Assembly: GCA_019217005.1 (NCBI GenBank)
Contig: JAHBNG010000027.1
Coordinates: 1 to 64,000, forward strand
Reading direction: 5' to 3'
Length of the DNA: 64,000 bases
From: Chloroflexi bacterium TSY
Lineage (GTDB): Bacteria; Chloroflexota; Anaerolineae; Caldilineales; Caldilineaceae
Shown in pieces: positions 1 through 8,978 of the stretch; positions within the stretch are counted from its first letter, which is position 1; each line of letters opens with the position of its first letter. Under the pieces are notes generated by a model, which saw only the letters and a list, made by a program, of their open reading frames with translations, had not been told where the DNA came from and did not search any database. The position numbers and the translations under genes are program-made.

Positions 1-97
1 AAGCAATGACCAATCGAATTGTTGTCATGATGCGATTCTGATAGGGCTTTTCCACAGAATAAAACATCCTATCTTTTAATTGGAGAAGCCTGAAATC

Positions 98-141
98 ATT
101 CCACAAAACCAACTAAATTTGGGTAATGATTTTTGTGGAAT
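98..141 (-). terminator. Possible terminator hairpin after the nos-associated membrane gene
   Basis: An 11-bp perfect inverted repeat (98-108 with 131-141, core CCACAAAA/TTTTGTGG) lies just beyond the stop of the minus-strand gene at 149-826. There is no strong T-run after it on the minus strand, so it could be a weak or factor-assisted terminator, or a 3'-end stabilising hairpin. The first 97 bases of the window show no gene that I can support. Confidence 0.35.
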
Positions 142-148
142 GGTCTAG

Positions 149-826
149 TTACGGCACTCGCTCAGTTGCGAGTCGTGCCTGACGTCGGTAGTGTAGCCCG
201 ACAGCAGTCAGCACTGCGGCTGCCAGCGCCATGTACCAACCGATTTGGAGTGTGGCGATTGTGCTGAATTGTCCTACGTGACCTGTCCCCAGGACTGTGG
301 GAGTGAAGGGCTTGATGGACGACGACAAGGCTGCAGTTGGATCCAGGTTGTTGCCGTAATACCAGAGCCAAATCCACAGATCACCCAGAAATATCAGAGG
401 GAAAAGCATGGCTGGAATCGCCAAAAGGGCAAACCACTTACTGTGAATGAGCGCCACGCCCAGGATCATCAGGCCGATAATCACCATGGCAATCGGAGCC
501 AAGCTGCGTTCAATTCTGGCAGCTTCTTCCAACGGTTTCATCCCGATGTAGTGATTGAGTCCATCGATCTCACGCACGTCACCCTCCATGTGGTTGACGT
601 AGACGGTGACAAAGAGTCCGCTGGGGTACTGGGGTGCATTCAACCGCATTCGCCAATAGGGGAAAAAGGTAGAGATAGCGAGTATGACGGTGGCGCTGAT
701 TAGCAATCCAGTGCTTAGAAGAAAGCTGCTTTGTTTGGCGATATGTCCTGTCTCTCTCGGTTCTTCCATCGCTTTATCCAATAGGGTTTCTTCAGCCCAT
801 GCTTTTGCGGCAGACATTTTATCCAT
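149..826 (-). CDS. NosZ-associated four-helix membrane protein (NosB-like candidate)
   Basis: 225-residue integral membrane protein with about four hydrophobic segments (near residues 36-56, 108-126, 130-152 and 190-212). A conserved-looking extracytoplasmic stretch between the first two contains GDVREIDGLNHYIGMKP. It lies 130 bp downstream of nosZ on the same strand, which is where sec-type (clade II) nos clusters often carry a membrane protein such as NosB. A role in nitrous-oxide reduction, for example electron delivery or maturation of exported NosZ, is inferred from position only. The NHYIGM motif may be functionally important, but I cannot assign it to a named family with certainty. The start at 826 is supported by a leader MDKMSAAKAW preceded by an A/T-rich 5' region. 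Confidence 0.6.
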   Translation of the reverse strand: MDKMSAAKAWAEETLLDKAMEEPRETGHIAKQSSFLLSTGLLISATVILAISTFFPYWRMRLNAPQYPSGLFVTVYVNHMEGDVREIDGLNHYIGMKPLEEAARIERSLAPIAMVIIGLMILGVALIHSKWFALLAIPAMLFPLIFLGDLWIWLWYYGNNLDPTAALSSSIKPFTPTVLGTGHVGQFSTIATLQIGWYMALAAAVLTAVGLHYRRQARLATERVP

Positions 827-956
827 TCCTATTTATTGATAATTCCTGTTCGGTATAGCTCATGATGATAGAAAGATTTGGCTGCTCGAAGGTGCTGCTT
901 GCAGCTGCACAGATCCCATAAGCATATACAGTTGCAAGCAGCACGCTACAGTAAAG

Positions 957-3002
957 TTAATCAGCCACCGCCGTTGTGTCGTCCGGCTGAACCAGGAGAT
1001 ACCCAGTCATCTCCAGATGCAGCGCGGAGCAGAACTCGGTGCAGTAATAGCTGAAGACACCATCCTTGTCGGCATCAAATTCGACTGTGGCCGTTTCGCC
1101 TGGCTCGATGCTCAAGTTGATGTTGTAGGCCGGCATGGCAAAGCCGTGTACAGCATCCACAGCCTGTTCGATGTTGGTGATGTGCCAGACAACATGATCC
1201 CCCTGTTTGATCTCGACATGTTCTGGCGTGAAGTGGCTGCGAATTGACGTCATCCAAATCTCCACGTTCTTGCCATCCCGTTCGACCCGTTCCTCGCCAG
1301 GTTGGGGCGCATCAGGGTTGACTGCCCAGGCATGTGGATCCCAGCCAACTTCGGGGTAGACCTGCACAGGATTGAGTCGCTCGGCCTTAATGATCTGCGC
1401 ATAGTGCGGCTCACCGATGCCCATAGGCATGTCGTAGAGTAGCTGGAGACTTTCACCCTCTCCACTAATGTCGAGAAGTTGAAGATTCTGTGGCAACAGC
1501 GGCCCCACATTGTTGAAGCGATCGACTGACCACTTGTTCAGACTGACTAAGAAGTCGCCGCCCGGTTCCACTGTATCACCCTCTACAGCAGCAATGTGGC
1601 CTACGTTGTAGTGGATAGATTCTTTGTCGATGAGCGTCCACCCCTCGTCCGCGTGATCGTAGTCGCCGCCCAATGCCCATCGCGCCACCATGCTGTCCAA
1701 ATAGAGGCTGGTGTAGGCATAACCTTGATTGTCAAACTGGGTATGGAGCGGTCCTAGACCAAGCTCTACCTGCGATTCCAATACGGAATCGAAATTCAGC
1801 ACAGGAACGCCGTAGTCGTCTGGCGTCCAATCTTGGTTGTCAATGGCGGCCATGATCTTATCGAAGCTGTAGATAGTCACGTGGGGATCGAGCTTGCCGC
1901 TGACGACCATAAAGTCGCCCTTGGGCGCAATATCGATGCCGTGGGGACTCTTGGGCTCGGGAATAAAGTAGAGCAATTCTTCAGCTACCGCGGTTTCTAG
2001 TGAAATATAGTTAAAGCCGTTTAGCTCTTCGCCATTGCTGGCCGCTACGTCCACCACTTTTTCCAGGTTGATGACATGGAGATAGTCCATGTCATTCTGG
2101 CTGACGCCTGACTCAAAGGGGACCGAGTCAGCATCAACGCCAATTCCGCCTGTCGCGCGCTCTGTATTGAAGCTGTTACAGAAGATCCAGCCTTCGCTGA
2201 CCAGCTTGCCTGCGTCGCACAGATCTTGCCAGTATGGAGGCAGTTCCAGCGCAAAGGACTCGTCGGGCAGAATGCGACCCTGGCTACGGTCAAACTTCCA
2301 GAAAGTGACCATGCCGCGATATTCCTCATCATATTCGGATACGGGCGCATACGCACCGCCTGGAGGCGCAGCATATTGACCGCCCTCGATCACCCACTGG
2401 GTGTCAGGCGTGACAAAGGTGCCACCATGATCGTTCATGGCAATGGGGTTCTTGATGATCTGCTTCGTCTCAAAGTCGCGCAGATCAATGACGGCGACAC
2501 GGGCTTGAGCCTTATCGTTAATGAAAAGAAACTCACCGTCATACAGGCCGTCGGTCTCGCTGAGGGCGGGGTGATGTGTGTCGCCCCAGCGCACGCCACT
2601 CTCTAGCACGTCTCCTTCTGTAAACATTACCTCATGCTGTAACTCCCCGTAGCCATAGCCTTGCCACGGTTCGGGTGCAAAGACGCCGATGGTGCGTAGG
2701 ATGCGCATAGAGGGCACGCCGATCACGTGAACCTGACCGCTGTGACCGCCCGACGAGAACATCATATAAGGGTCGTGCTGGCCGCTAGGCATGTAGATTT
2801 TGAGAGCGGCCACCACGTTTTCGGTGGTCAGGCCGCGAGCGCTCATCACGTCGGCAGCTTCTTGGGCCATCCCTTCCGGGGCTTGTGCGGGTGCCGCAGT
2901 CTGTGCGCCATCACCACCAGCGCCCATAAATTGGAGCGCCGCCAGGGCAATCACCGCCACCAGAAGCACGCCGATAATGGTGTATAGGATTGAAGGTTTC
3001 AT
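957..3002 (-). CDS. nosZ: Nitrous-oxide reductase, Sec-type (clade II)
   Basis: 681-residue copper enzyme that reduces N2O to N2 outside the cytoplasmic membrane. The N-terminus (MKPSILYTIIGVLLVAVIAL) is a plain hydrophobic Sec signal/anchor with no twin-arginine motif, which marks the atypical or clade II type. The CuA-binding cupredoxin motif is at the C-terminus, with Cys654, Cys658, His662 and Met665 in CTEFCSALHLEM. Histidine motifs expected for the seven-bladed propeller and the CuZ site are visible: GGHSGQVHVIG, DTHHPALSE, NDHGGTFV, SPHGIDIAP, GPLHTQFD, NVGHIAAVEG and GEPHYAQI. A ribosome-binding site (AAGGAG) lies about 8 bases before the ATG. The rest of a nos cluster (nosD, F, Y, L) is not in the window; only one membrane gene follows before the edge. 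The identification is secure. Confidence 0.97.
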   Translation of the reverse strand: MKPSILYTIIGVLLVAVIALAALQFMGAGGDGAQTAAPAQAPEGMAQEAADVMSARGLTTENVVAALKIYMPSGQHDPYMMFSSGGHSGQVHVIGVPSMRILRTIGVFAPEPWQGYGYGELQHEVMFTEGDVLESGVRWGDTHHPALSETDGLYDGEFLFINDKAQARVAVIDLRDFETKQIIKNPIAMNDHGGTFVTPDTQWVIEGGQYAAPPGGAYAPVSEYDEEYRGMVTFWKFDRSQGRILPDESFALELPPYWQDLCDAGKLVSEGWIFCNSFNTERATGGIGVDADSVPFESGVSQNDMDYLHVINLEKVVDVAASNGEELNGFNYISLETAVAEELLYFIPEPKSPHGIDIAPKGDFMVVSGKLDPHVTIYSFDKIMAAIDNQDWTPDDYGVPVLNFDSVLESQVELGLGPLHTQFDNQGYAYTSLYLDSMVARWALGGDYDHADEGWTLIDKESIHYNVGHIAAVEGDTVEPGGDFLVSLNKWSVDRFNNVGPLLPQNLQLLDISGEGESLQLLYDMPMGIGEPHYAQIIKAERLNPVQVYPEVGWDPHAWAVNPDAPQPGEERVERDGKNVEIWMTSIRSHFTPEHVEIKQGDHVVWHITNIEQAVDAVHGFAMPAYNINLSIEPGETATVEFDADKDGVFSYYCTEFCSALHLEMTGYLLVQPDDTTAVAD

Positions 3003-3325
3003 CTCGTTTGCTCCTTGAACTTGGTCATATTTGTATTGCTAAAAATGTTATGACAATAGCAGTACTTGTATTACTCCGGAGCGCAAACTTTATACTCACC
3101 CAGTATAGTTTTGACCCCTCTCTGCTGTGAGAGACATGGAATAAAAGATTCTCCGAGGAACTATATGATATAGATATACTTTTATCATACCCACGACTTG
3201 AGTATATCCGCTAGGTGGAGGGTTGTGAGCCTAGCCAGTTGGAGAGGGACGGAGATTGTCTTGATCACGAAGGAGGGCAGTAAAATGGATGTTACGAAGA
3301 CAAGACACAATGCTAAGAAAAAAAG

Positions 3326-3360
3326 AAGAGTTCCAGATGCGTAGGGCATCTGGAACTCTT
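3326..3360 (-). terminator. Rho-independent terminator
   Basis: A 15-bp perfect stem (3326-3340 with 3346-3360) closes a 5-nt loop. On the minus strand it is followed directly by a run of seven T. It ends the transcript of the minus-strand gene at 3465-4997. A 64-codon ORF overlapping this hairpin (3185-3379, minus) is not credible as a gene. Confidence 0.9.
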
Positions 3361-3464
3361 TGCTATCTACTCCTCGCACTATAGTTTTTGAGAAAAAGAT
3401 TTTTATCCCCTAAGCCTGTCGAAGGAAGCGGATGGAAATCTTTTCCCCGATATCTATAATAATA

Positions 3465-4997
3465 TCATTGGATTGTTACATTATATGTTTCGGTCAAGTA
3501 TGCCCACCATCCATCCTCGAATTCGTCCACAGAAATATTGAAGACAGCAGGGATGAGTGTATGCCAGTTTAAGTGATTGTTCATTTCGATCAGTAGGGCG
3601 GGAAGTTGGTCTCGGCCATACTCGCCTGCGATATAATCGAACAGGGTGGCCACAGCAACGCTTACGCCGGGATGAGGTCGACTTCCATAAAGCGGATCAT
3701 AATAGGATACTAGAGGTCCCCCAATATCGCGTAGGTAGAGAGGGGGATTACGTTGATATCGAACAATCGAATCCGTTTCCGTACAAGCGAAAATTGTTCC
3801 AATAGCGGCCGGCGACAAATGCCACACTTTGTGTTGTTGACAAATCTGGTCATAATGATCCGGCAAATATAGTGCTGATAGATCTGTATTGGTAGACGGA
3901 TCGCGGTAGAGCCATTCGACTATTTCTGTCTGCATGGTAGTCAAAGGTCCCCCTGAATCCCAAATCAACCACAAACGTAGTCCACTGACAACGGGCCACC
4001 ATAGGACATCCTCTCGCTTCTCTAACAACATGTGGGTTCGTTGGTTTACACTATGCTGTGCCAGCAAAATTGCAACTGCTTGATAGAGAATGTCCGCTTC
4101 AGCTAATTCCACAGGCGCAACCGCTAAGACAGGTGACGAAACAGTCAACACGTTGCCAGTTAACGTGATGTGTGCATTTTGCACAGGCGTGTCTGAGGCA
4201 ATTATTTTGATGGTCAACTTATCGTTGTATAGTGGTATCGGTAAACCCAGATCGGTGCGCATTGTGGTATAGAGCGCGTCAAGCCGATCAGCAGTTTCAA
4301 CAACAGAAGCCGCGTCCCTCTCTCGAAAGTGGATGGTAAAATTATCGGTGGTCAACGTTCGTGGTGGACCCCAGAAATAGGCAACGGGTGTGGTCTGTTT
4401 CCAGCCTTCTGTGGTCCGGCGGTAGAAGTGTGTTGCGCGGTAGGTCTGTGGATTTAACGGTGTGTCAGATTTGCGCAGAAGAACCTCAACGAGCGCATAG
4501 TTCTCACGTACATCAATCTTCTGGACATCGGTTGTCCAATGGAGCGAACCCCTCGCCATTTTGGGAACATTCTCCTCCCAGTCCAAGTGGGAAAGAAAGT
4601 GTCTCTGTTGCTGGTTGGTTTTTTGTTTCCAACGTTCATCAGCATGTTCATCGACCAAATTCAAGGTCACGATTTGGCCATCGTTATGGACTGCTAACAG
4701 ATCCATTTCAATAGCTGATCGGACTTCATCTTCTTGCATTGCTTGGAGAGTCCGTGTTTTTTGCCAAGTGTAGGCTTCTCTCAGCACGAAACCCATCAGT
4801 GCAACGACCAACAGCATCAAATATGCACGATTTTTATACCAGAACCCTATTTGGGTAGCTGCAACATTTGTCTTTGACGAGAGCGCAGTCTCAAATTTCT
4901 GCCACTCCTCATCATCTCTTGCAAAACTCCATTCCAAAGTTGATTTTCTTGTAAGCATTTGGCTATCCTCCGGGGGTTTAGTCAAGCCATTGCTCAA
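3465..4997 (-). CDS. Membrane-anchored protein with a degenerate peptidase-MA-like domain
   Basis: 510 residues: about 50 cytoplasmic residues, one membrane segment near residues 52-70 (YLMLLVVALMGFVL), then a large extracytoplasmic region. The C-terminal half resembles the gluzincin peptidase MA-like domain common in Chloroflexota: a DLGLPIP segment, a long helix where HExxH would sit (ADILYQAVAILLAQH), and a terminal EYGRDQLPALL...FEDGWWAYL pattern. No HExxH is present, so a catalytic role is unlikely and a structural or sensing role is my inference. Translation probably starts at a TTG, preceded by AGGAGAG at good spacing. It has its own terminator and no same-strand partner within 400 bp. 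The family assignment is tentative. Confidence 0.6.
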   Translation of the reverse strand: MSNGLTKPPEDSQMLTRKSTLEWSFARDDEEWQKFETALSSKTNVAATQIGFWYKNRAYLMLLVVALMGFVLREAYTWQKTRTLQAMQEDEVRSAIEMDLLAVHNDGQIVTLNLVDEHADERWKQKTNQQQRHFLSHLDWEENVPKMARGSLHWTTDVQKIDVRENYALVEVLLRKSDTPLNPQTYRATHFYRRTTEGWKQTTPVAYFWGPPRTLTTDNFTIHFRERDAASVVETADRLDALYTTMRTDLGLPIPLYNDKLTIKIIASDTPVQNAHITLTGNVLTVSSPVLAVAPVELAEADILYQAVAILLAQHSVNQRTHMLLEKREDVLWWPVVSGLRLWLIWDSGGPLTTMQTEIVEWLYRDPSTNTDLSALYLPDHYDQICQQHKVWHLSPAAIGTIFACTETDSIVRYQRNPPLYLRDIGGPLVSYYDPLYGSRPHPGVSVAVATLFDYIAGEYGRDQLPALLIEMNNHLNWHTLIPAVFNISVDEFEDGWWAYLTETYNVTIQ

Positions 4998-5177
4998 TGA
5001 ACTCTCCTATTCAATGGGATTGTATTGTATTGTTATATGATTGATTGAATCCGCAAACTCTGCATATTAACAACAGCTTAAAGGGTAGACATTGAGCATC
5101 CATATTACGTTATCGCTCTTCTATAAACAGAAAATGATGTATCCGTCATAGGCAGAAACACCTCCTTTCAAAACAAA

Positions 5178-5204
5178 AACCCCACACGGTCGTCCGCTGG
5201 GGTT
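5178..5204 (-). terminator. Rho-independent terminator (minus strand)
   Basis: A 7-bp GC-rich stem (AACCCCA/TGGGGTT) is followed on the minus strand by TTTGTTTT. It would end transcription coming from the permease/ATPase genes at 5469-8657, separating them from the next minus-strand gene at 4997. Confidence 0.75.
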
Positions 5205-5277
5205 GCCAATCAACAAAGGTTATGGGTAAAATTACCCAAGGACTACCGCTGATAAGCGCAGCGGACCTAGTTCAAGT

Positions 5278-5313
5278 CCGGCAGAGTGATGCCACACTCT
5301 ACCGGGCTATTTT
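5278..5313 (+). terminator. Rho-independent terminator (plus strand)
   Basis: The stem 5278-5288 with 5295-5305 (CCGGcAGAGTG paired with CACTCTaCCGG) is followed by a short spacer and TTTTT. No plus-strand protein gene lies upstream, so the transcript it would end is unannotated. Confidence 0.6.
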
Positions 5314-5468
5314 TATATCTGACATATAGTCATCTTTCTTCACTATACTCCTGTTCTTGTCAAATGTCAATAGCAATTTCAAGATGTGATTTTTTGCACA
5401 TTGAACCGTCACGCCATTTGTTTCGGTCAAATGTACCCACCATCCGGCATCAAATTATGGACCATAGA

Positions 5469-6576
5469 TTAGCGCATCAATCTCACCAGATCCACAACCA
5501 GGAAGCCAATACTGACGAGCGTACCGAGTAGTGGGAGGACAAGTGATAAGCGTACGATATATTTCTGAGATGGTTCACGTAGCTCGAGACGGACAAGAGC
5601 TAGATTCACCAGCCCAAAAATAGCCAAAGTCAGAAGAGAAGTAGAGCGAGCCAACTCCTCCAGTGGAAATGCCAACCCTAGAACAAGAACGATTGTCAGA
5701 ACAGATACGGTTGCGATTAAGGGCGTTTGTGTAATCCGATTGACTCGTCCTAATATCTCTGGCAGTCCACCAGTTCGGCTTAGACCATAAAAGACGCGAG
5801 AGGCCAAAATCATCTGAATCAATGCACCGTTCACAGTGGCCAAGAGGGTAACTGCGCCAATCAATTTGGGAGATACCATGCCACCACGCTCAATAATCAG
5901 AGCGATTGGTACTTCACTCTCCGCCAGTCTCTCTGGTGGCACAGCCAAAACAGCAACAGTCACCACGACAAAATAGAGCAGCGAACTAATGACCAGCGTC
6001 AAGAAGATGGCCCGCGGCAGCGTCTTGCGCACATCAACTGTCTCTTCGGCCAGGTTGACCATGTCTTCGAAACCAATAAAGGCAAAGAAGGCCAGCACTG
6101 AGCCGATTATAATGCCCCACGCCCGCCGCCAGTAGACCAAGTCCGAATATGAGTCCGATCAGAACCCATTCATGGGGGAGGGTGACAAAAAGCCGAACGT
6201 AACCAGTTGCGCCATTGAGAATGGCGGCAGCCGCGATCATGCTCGAACCAGCGACAACCAGCCCAACCACGGTCGAAAGCCAACGATATCCAAAGGCTGC
6301 TTTCACATAGACTGCCTCACCCGCACTCTGTGGATAGCGGATAGCAAGTTGAGCGAAGCTATAAGCTGTGAAAGCTGCTACGAATGCGGCAAGGAGGAAG
6401 GAAAATGGTGCCTGCTTGCCAGCTTGTCCAGCTACAGCACCGATCAAGACATAGATCCCTGCGCCAATCGTTGTCCCCAATCCATAGAGCGTGAGCAGGG
6501 GTAGGTTGAGACTGCGTTTCAGCGATGGCGTGGCTGTTACGTGAACCTTTTGAGTCTGTGGGATAGTCTGTACCAT
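5469..6576 (-). pseudogene. APC-superfamily amino-acid permease, internally deleted and frameshifted
   Basis: The N-terminal piece (6576 down to about 6120) carries the first four membrane helices, with the typical YGLGTTIGAGIYVLIG glycine-rich signature of amino acid-polyamine transporters. The C-terminal piece (about 6120 down to 5469) continues in another frame from GSVLAFFAFIGFEDMVN, the family's conserved helix-6 region. Between them the expected helix 5 is missing, so there is both a deletion of some tens of codons and a frameshift near 6095-6140. Combined length is about 370-400 residues against 430-470 usual. It starts 5 bp after the ATPase gene stop and was presumably co-transcribed with it. 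A functional transporter is unlikely. Confidence 0.8.
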
Positions 6577-6581
6577 AATCT

Positions 6582-8657
6582 TTATGAATCCTCCTCTAAA
6601 CGGGGACGCATGGCGAGTAATCGCAATCCATTTACGACCACAATCAAGGTACTGCCTTCATGACCAACCACACCCATCGGGAGCGGCAAGACAAACCCCG
6701 GTATGAAAATAGGAAGAATGATTGTGGCTAGAACCAGCGTCGCAATGACAACGACCGAGAAGATGACATTCTGGTGCACAATCTGGTTGGCTCGACGACT
6801 CAACTGTAGTGTAAAAGGAAGTCGCGACAGATCGCTGGACATCAGCACAACGTCAGCCGTTTCCAACGCCACATCTGTCCCGCCAACGCCCATGGCCACG
6901 CCAATCGAGGCAGTTGCCAGTGCGGGAGCGTCGTTTACCCCATCGCCCACCATGGCCGTTGCTTGATCCTGAACCAGATCTTGCAGAATTTCGACCTTCT
7001 GTTCCGGCAATAGATCGCTGTAGATCTGGTCGATCTTCAACTCTTTGGCAATGCTCTCAGCAACGGCTTTGTTGTCACCGCTGAGCATGGCGATATGGTT
7101 CACGCCCTGTTGCCGGAGTGCCTGAATCGCTTTGGCGGCCTCTGAACGCACAGTATCTGCCACGGCAATAAAGCCAACCACTTCCCAATCACGGTCGGCG
7201 CCCAATGTGTCTTCTAATCGACTGCGGCGTACGACCAGCATCGCCGTCTTGCCCTGCTTTTGGAGCGACTGACCGATAATCTGGATCGCAGGTGAGAGAT
7301 CCATTGACTCACTCATAAAGAGCTTGTCGTTGCCGATATAAATTGTTTCTTCATGATCATCTCGTTTAATGGTCGCCTGGATTCCATGACCAGCAATTGC
7401 TCTGAAGTCAATCGGCTGGTCAAGAGTCAACTTTAACTCTTTGGCCCTGTTCAGAATGGCGTCGGCGATGTGATGCTCGCTCAAGATCTCCGCGCTGGCT
7501 GCAATGCGAATGACATCCTCTTTCGTGTATTGATTCAGAGGATGCACATCTGTTACGACTAAATGACCATGGGTTAGCGTACCGGTCTTATCAAAGGCAA
7601 TGGTGGTGACGTCGGCCATTTTTTCTAGATACGCACCACCCTTAAAGAGGATGCCAGCGCGTGCCGCTGCCGCAATGGCGCTGAGAATGCTGGCTGGCGT
7701 GCTGATAATCAACGCACACGGACTCGCTACAACGAGCAACGTCATTGCTCGATAAATCGTGTCACCAAATGGTTCGTTGATCCAAAGCCACGGAATCAGA
7801 ATCGCTAGCAGCGTTGCGCCGATCACAGCATATGTATAAGGTTGGCTGTAGCGGTCGATCAAGCGCTGCGTCGGAGCAGCTTCTTCTCGCGCCTCCTGTA
7901 CCAGTTGAACGAGCTTGCTCAACGTACTCTCTGATTCAAGCTTGCTGACGCTTATTTCAAGTGCGCCGCTGCCGTTGATTGTGCCTGCAAAGACCTGATC
8001 CCCATTCTCTTTATGTACAGGCACACTCTCACCTGTAATTGGACTCTGGTCAATGGTCGACAGACCACTCACAACAACACCGTCTACTGGCAGACGCTCG
8101 CCAGGGCGAACCAGCACATGCTCTTTGAGCAGGATTTCCGCAACAGGGACTGTCACCTCGTCACCGTTCCGGCGTACTTGGGCCGTATCAGGTCGCAGAT
8201 CGGCCAATGCCTCAATTGCACGCCGTGTGCGGTCCATAGCAAATTCTTCTAATCCACCACTTAAAGTAAAGAGAAAGAGCAACAAGGCACCCTCTTCCCA
8301 TTCCCCAATCGCAGCAGCCCCGATGGCGGCTGTGATCATCAGAAAATCGATATCCAGCACTCGTTCTTTGGCCTGTTCGATTGCACCCATGAGCCCGCTA
8401 TATCCGCCAGCCGCATAGGCGATGACAGCGGCGATTGTGACAGCCCAATTGGGTAATAGACCCGTCACGCTACCACCGATCCAACCGATTACGAGGGCTG
8501 CAAGTGTCACGATCGCCAAGACAATAGTTGCGTTGGCCCGACAGATCGCGCCGATTGCCCAAGTCGACAAGAGGCGCTTCTCGGCGAGGGCTGCCGTGAG
8601 AGCCGTACAGGCTGAGGTCTCTTGGTTTTTTTGAGATTGTAATATAGAGGCATTCAT
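6582..8657 (-). CDS. P1B-type heavy-metal-translocating ATPase (P1B-4-like)
   Basis: About 691 residues. Landmarks in order: actuator TGES (ITGESVPVHK), transmembrane metal site SPC (VVASPCALIISTP), phosphorylation site DKTGTLT, SEHH at the position of the usual SEHP, hinge GDGVNDAPAL, and a last-helix HEGSTLIVVVNGLRLL. SPC together with HEGxT is the signature described for P1B-4 pumps (Co/Zn/Cd/Fe efflux) rather than the CPC copper pumps. There is no N-terminal CxxC metal-binding domain. I prefer the start MNASILQS at 8657, preceded by AAGGAT, over the in-frame ATG at 8693. The permease remnant follows after 5 bp. The exact metal is not predictable from the sequence. Confidence 0.88.
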   Translation of the reverse strand: MNASILQSQKNQETSACTALTAALAEKRLLSTWAIGAICRANATIVLAIVTLAALVIGWIGGSVTGLLPNWAVTIAAVIAYAAGGYSGLMGAIEQAKERVLDIDFLMITAAIGAAAIGEWEEGALLLFLFTLSGGLEEFAMDRTRRAIEALADLRPDTAQVRRNGDEVTVPVAEILLKEHVLVRPGERLPVDGVVVSGLSTIDQSPITGESVPVHKENGDQVFAGTINGSGALEISVSKLESESTLSKLVQLVQEAREEAAPTQRLIDRYSQPYTYAVIGATLLAILIPWLWINEPFGDTIYRAMTLLVVASPCALIISTPASILSAIAAAARAGILFKGGAYLEKMADVTTIAFDKTGTLTHGHLVVTDVHPLNQYTKEDVIRIAASAEILSEHHIADAILNRAKELKLTLDQPIDFRAIAGHGIQATIKRDDHEETIYIGNDKLFMSESMDLSPAIQIIGQSLQKQGKTAMLVVRRSRLEDTLGADRDWEVVGFIAVADTVRSEAAKAIQALRQQGVNHIAMLSGDNKAVAESIAKELKIDQIYSDLLPEQKVEILQDLVQDQATAMVGDGVNDAPALATASIGVAMGVGGTDVALETADVVLMSSDLSRLPFTLQLSRRANQIVHQNVIFSVVVIATLVLATIILPIFIPGFVLPLPMGVVGHEGSTLIVVVNGLRLLAMRPRLEEDS

Positions 8658-8693
8658 CTGTTTCAAATCCTTTTTTCTATTTCCTATCCTCAA

Positions 8694-8978
8694 AAAAGAA
8701 TAGATGAAAACCTCTTCAAAAGCGCCCGTTATTTAGGCAGGCTCAATCCTGGTCAAGTGGTCAGGAGCCAGTCTCGCCAAGTGCCTGATGAATCTAGATG
8801 TGCCTTGTGCCATACTAGAATGAGCAATTGAATTAGGCAGATGAAGGCTCATCTAAGAAAAATGTGCAAATCGGTGTATTCATCAGGGACAAGATAAAGC
8901 GATTGCACAATTTCGTCTGATGAGCGATGACGAGTGTTGGGTTTGCTTCTGATACCAGTGAGTGAAGGAGGTGACAAG
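8694..8978. promoter_or_regulatory. Divergent intergenic region with a 24-base repeat also found at 52.6 kb
   Basis: 285-bp gap between the divergently oriented ATPase (minus) and sigma-factor (plus) genes. It contains GCACAATTTCGTCTGATGAG followed by CGAT (8905-8928), 51 bp before the sigma-factor start. The same 24-mer with two mismatches occurs at 52607-52630 upstream of the giant lipoprotein gene. It may be an operator or a repeat remnant. I see no gene here. Confidence 0.4.

Larger units (their letters stand above)
5165..5315. ncRNA. Candidate structured RNA / hairpin cluster
   Basis: Five consecutive stem-loops fit within about 130 bases: 5178-5184/5198-5204 (7 bp), 5223-5229/5232-5238 (7 bp), 5246-5251/5259-5264 (6 bp), 5263-5266/5276-5279 (4 bp) and 5278-5288/5295-5305 (10 bp with one mismatch). 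The outermost stems are terminators facing opposite ways: the first has a T-rich tail on minus, the last has TTTTT on plus. This fits either a long hairpinned 3' UTR of the minus-strand permease plus an antisense or independent plus-strand small RNA, or a compact ncRNA. No protein ORF explains it. It is not a tRNA: the TTCAAGT string has no 5-bp T stem. Confidence 0.4.

Noticed and set aside
245..703. 152-codon plus-strand ORF over the nos-associated membrane gene
   Set aside because: It is antisense to a well-supported membrane-protein gene and lacks a start context; it is a shadow frame.
3185..3379. 64-codon minus-strand ORF
   Set aside because: It spans a strong terminator hairpin, has no ribosome-binding site and lacks protein-like conservation signs.
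5246..5305. tRNA-like look (TTCAAGTCC next to stems)
   Set aside because: The T stem, acceptor pairing and anticodon arm cannot be formed. The stems are better explained as separate hairpins and a terminator.
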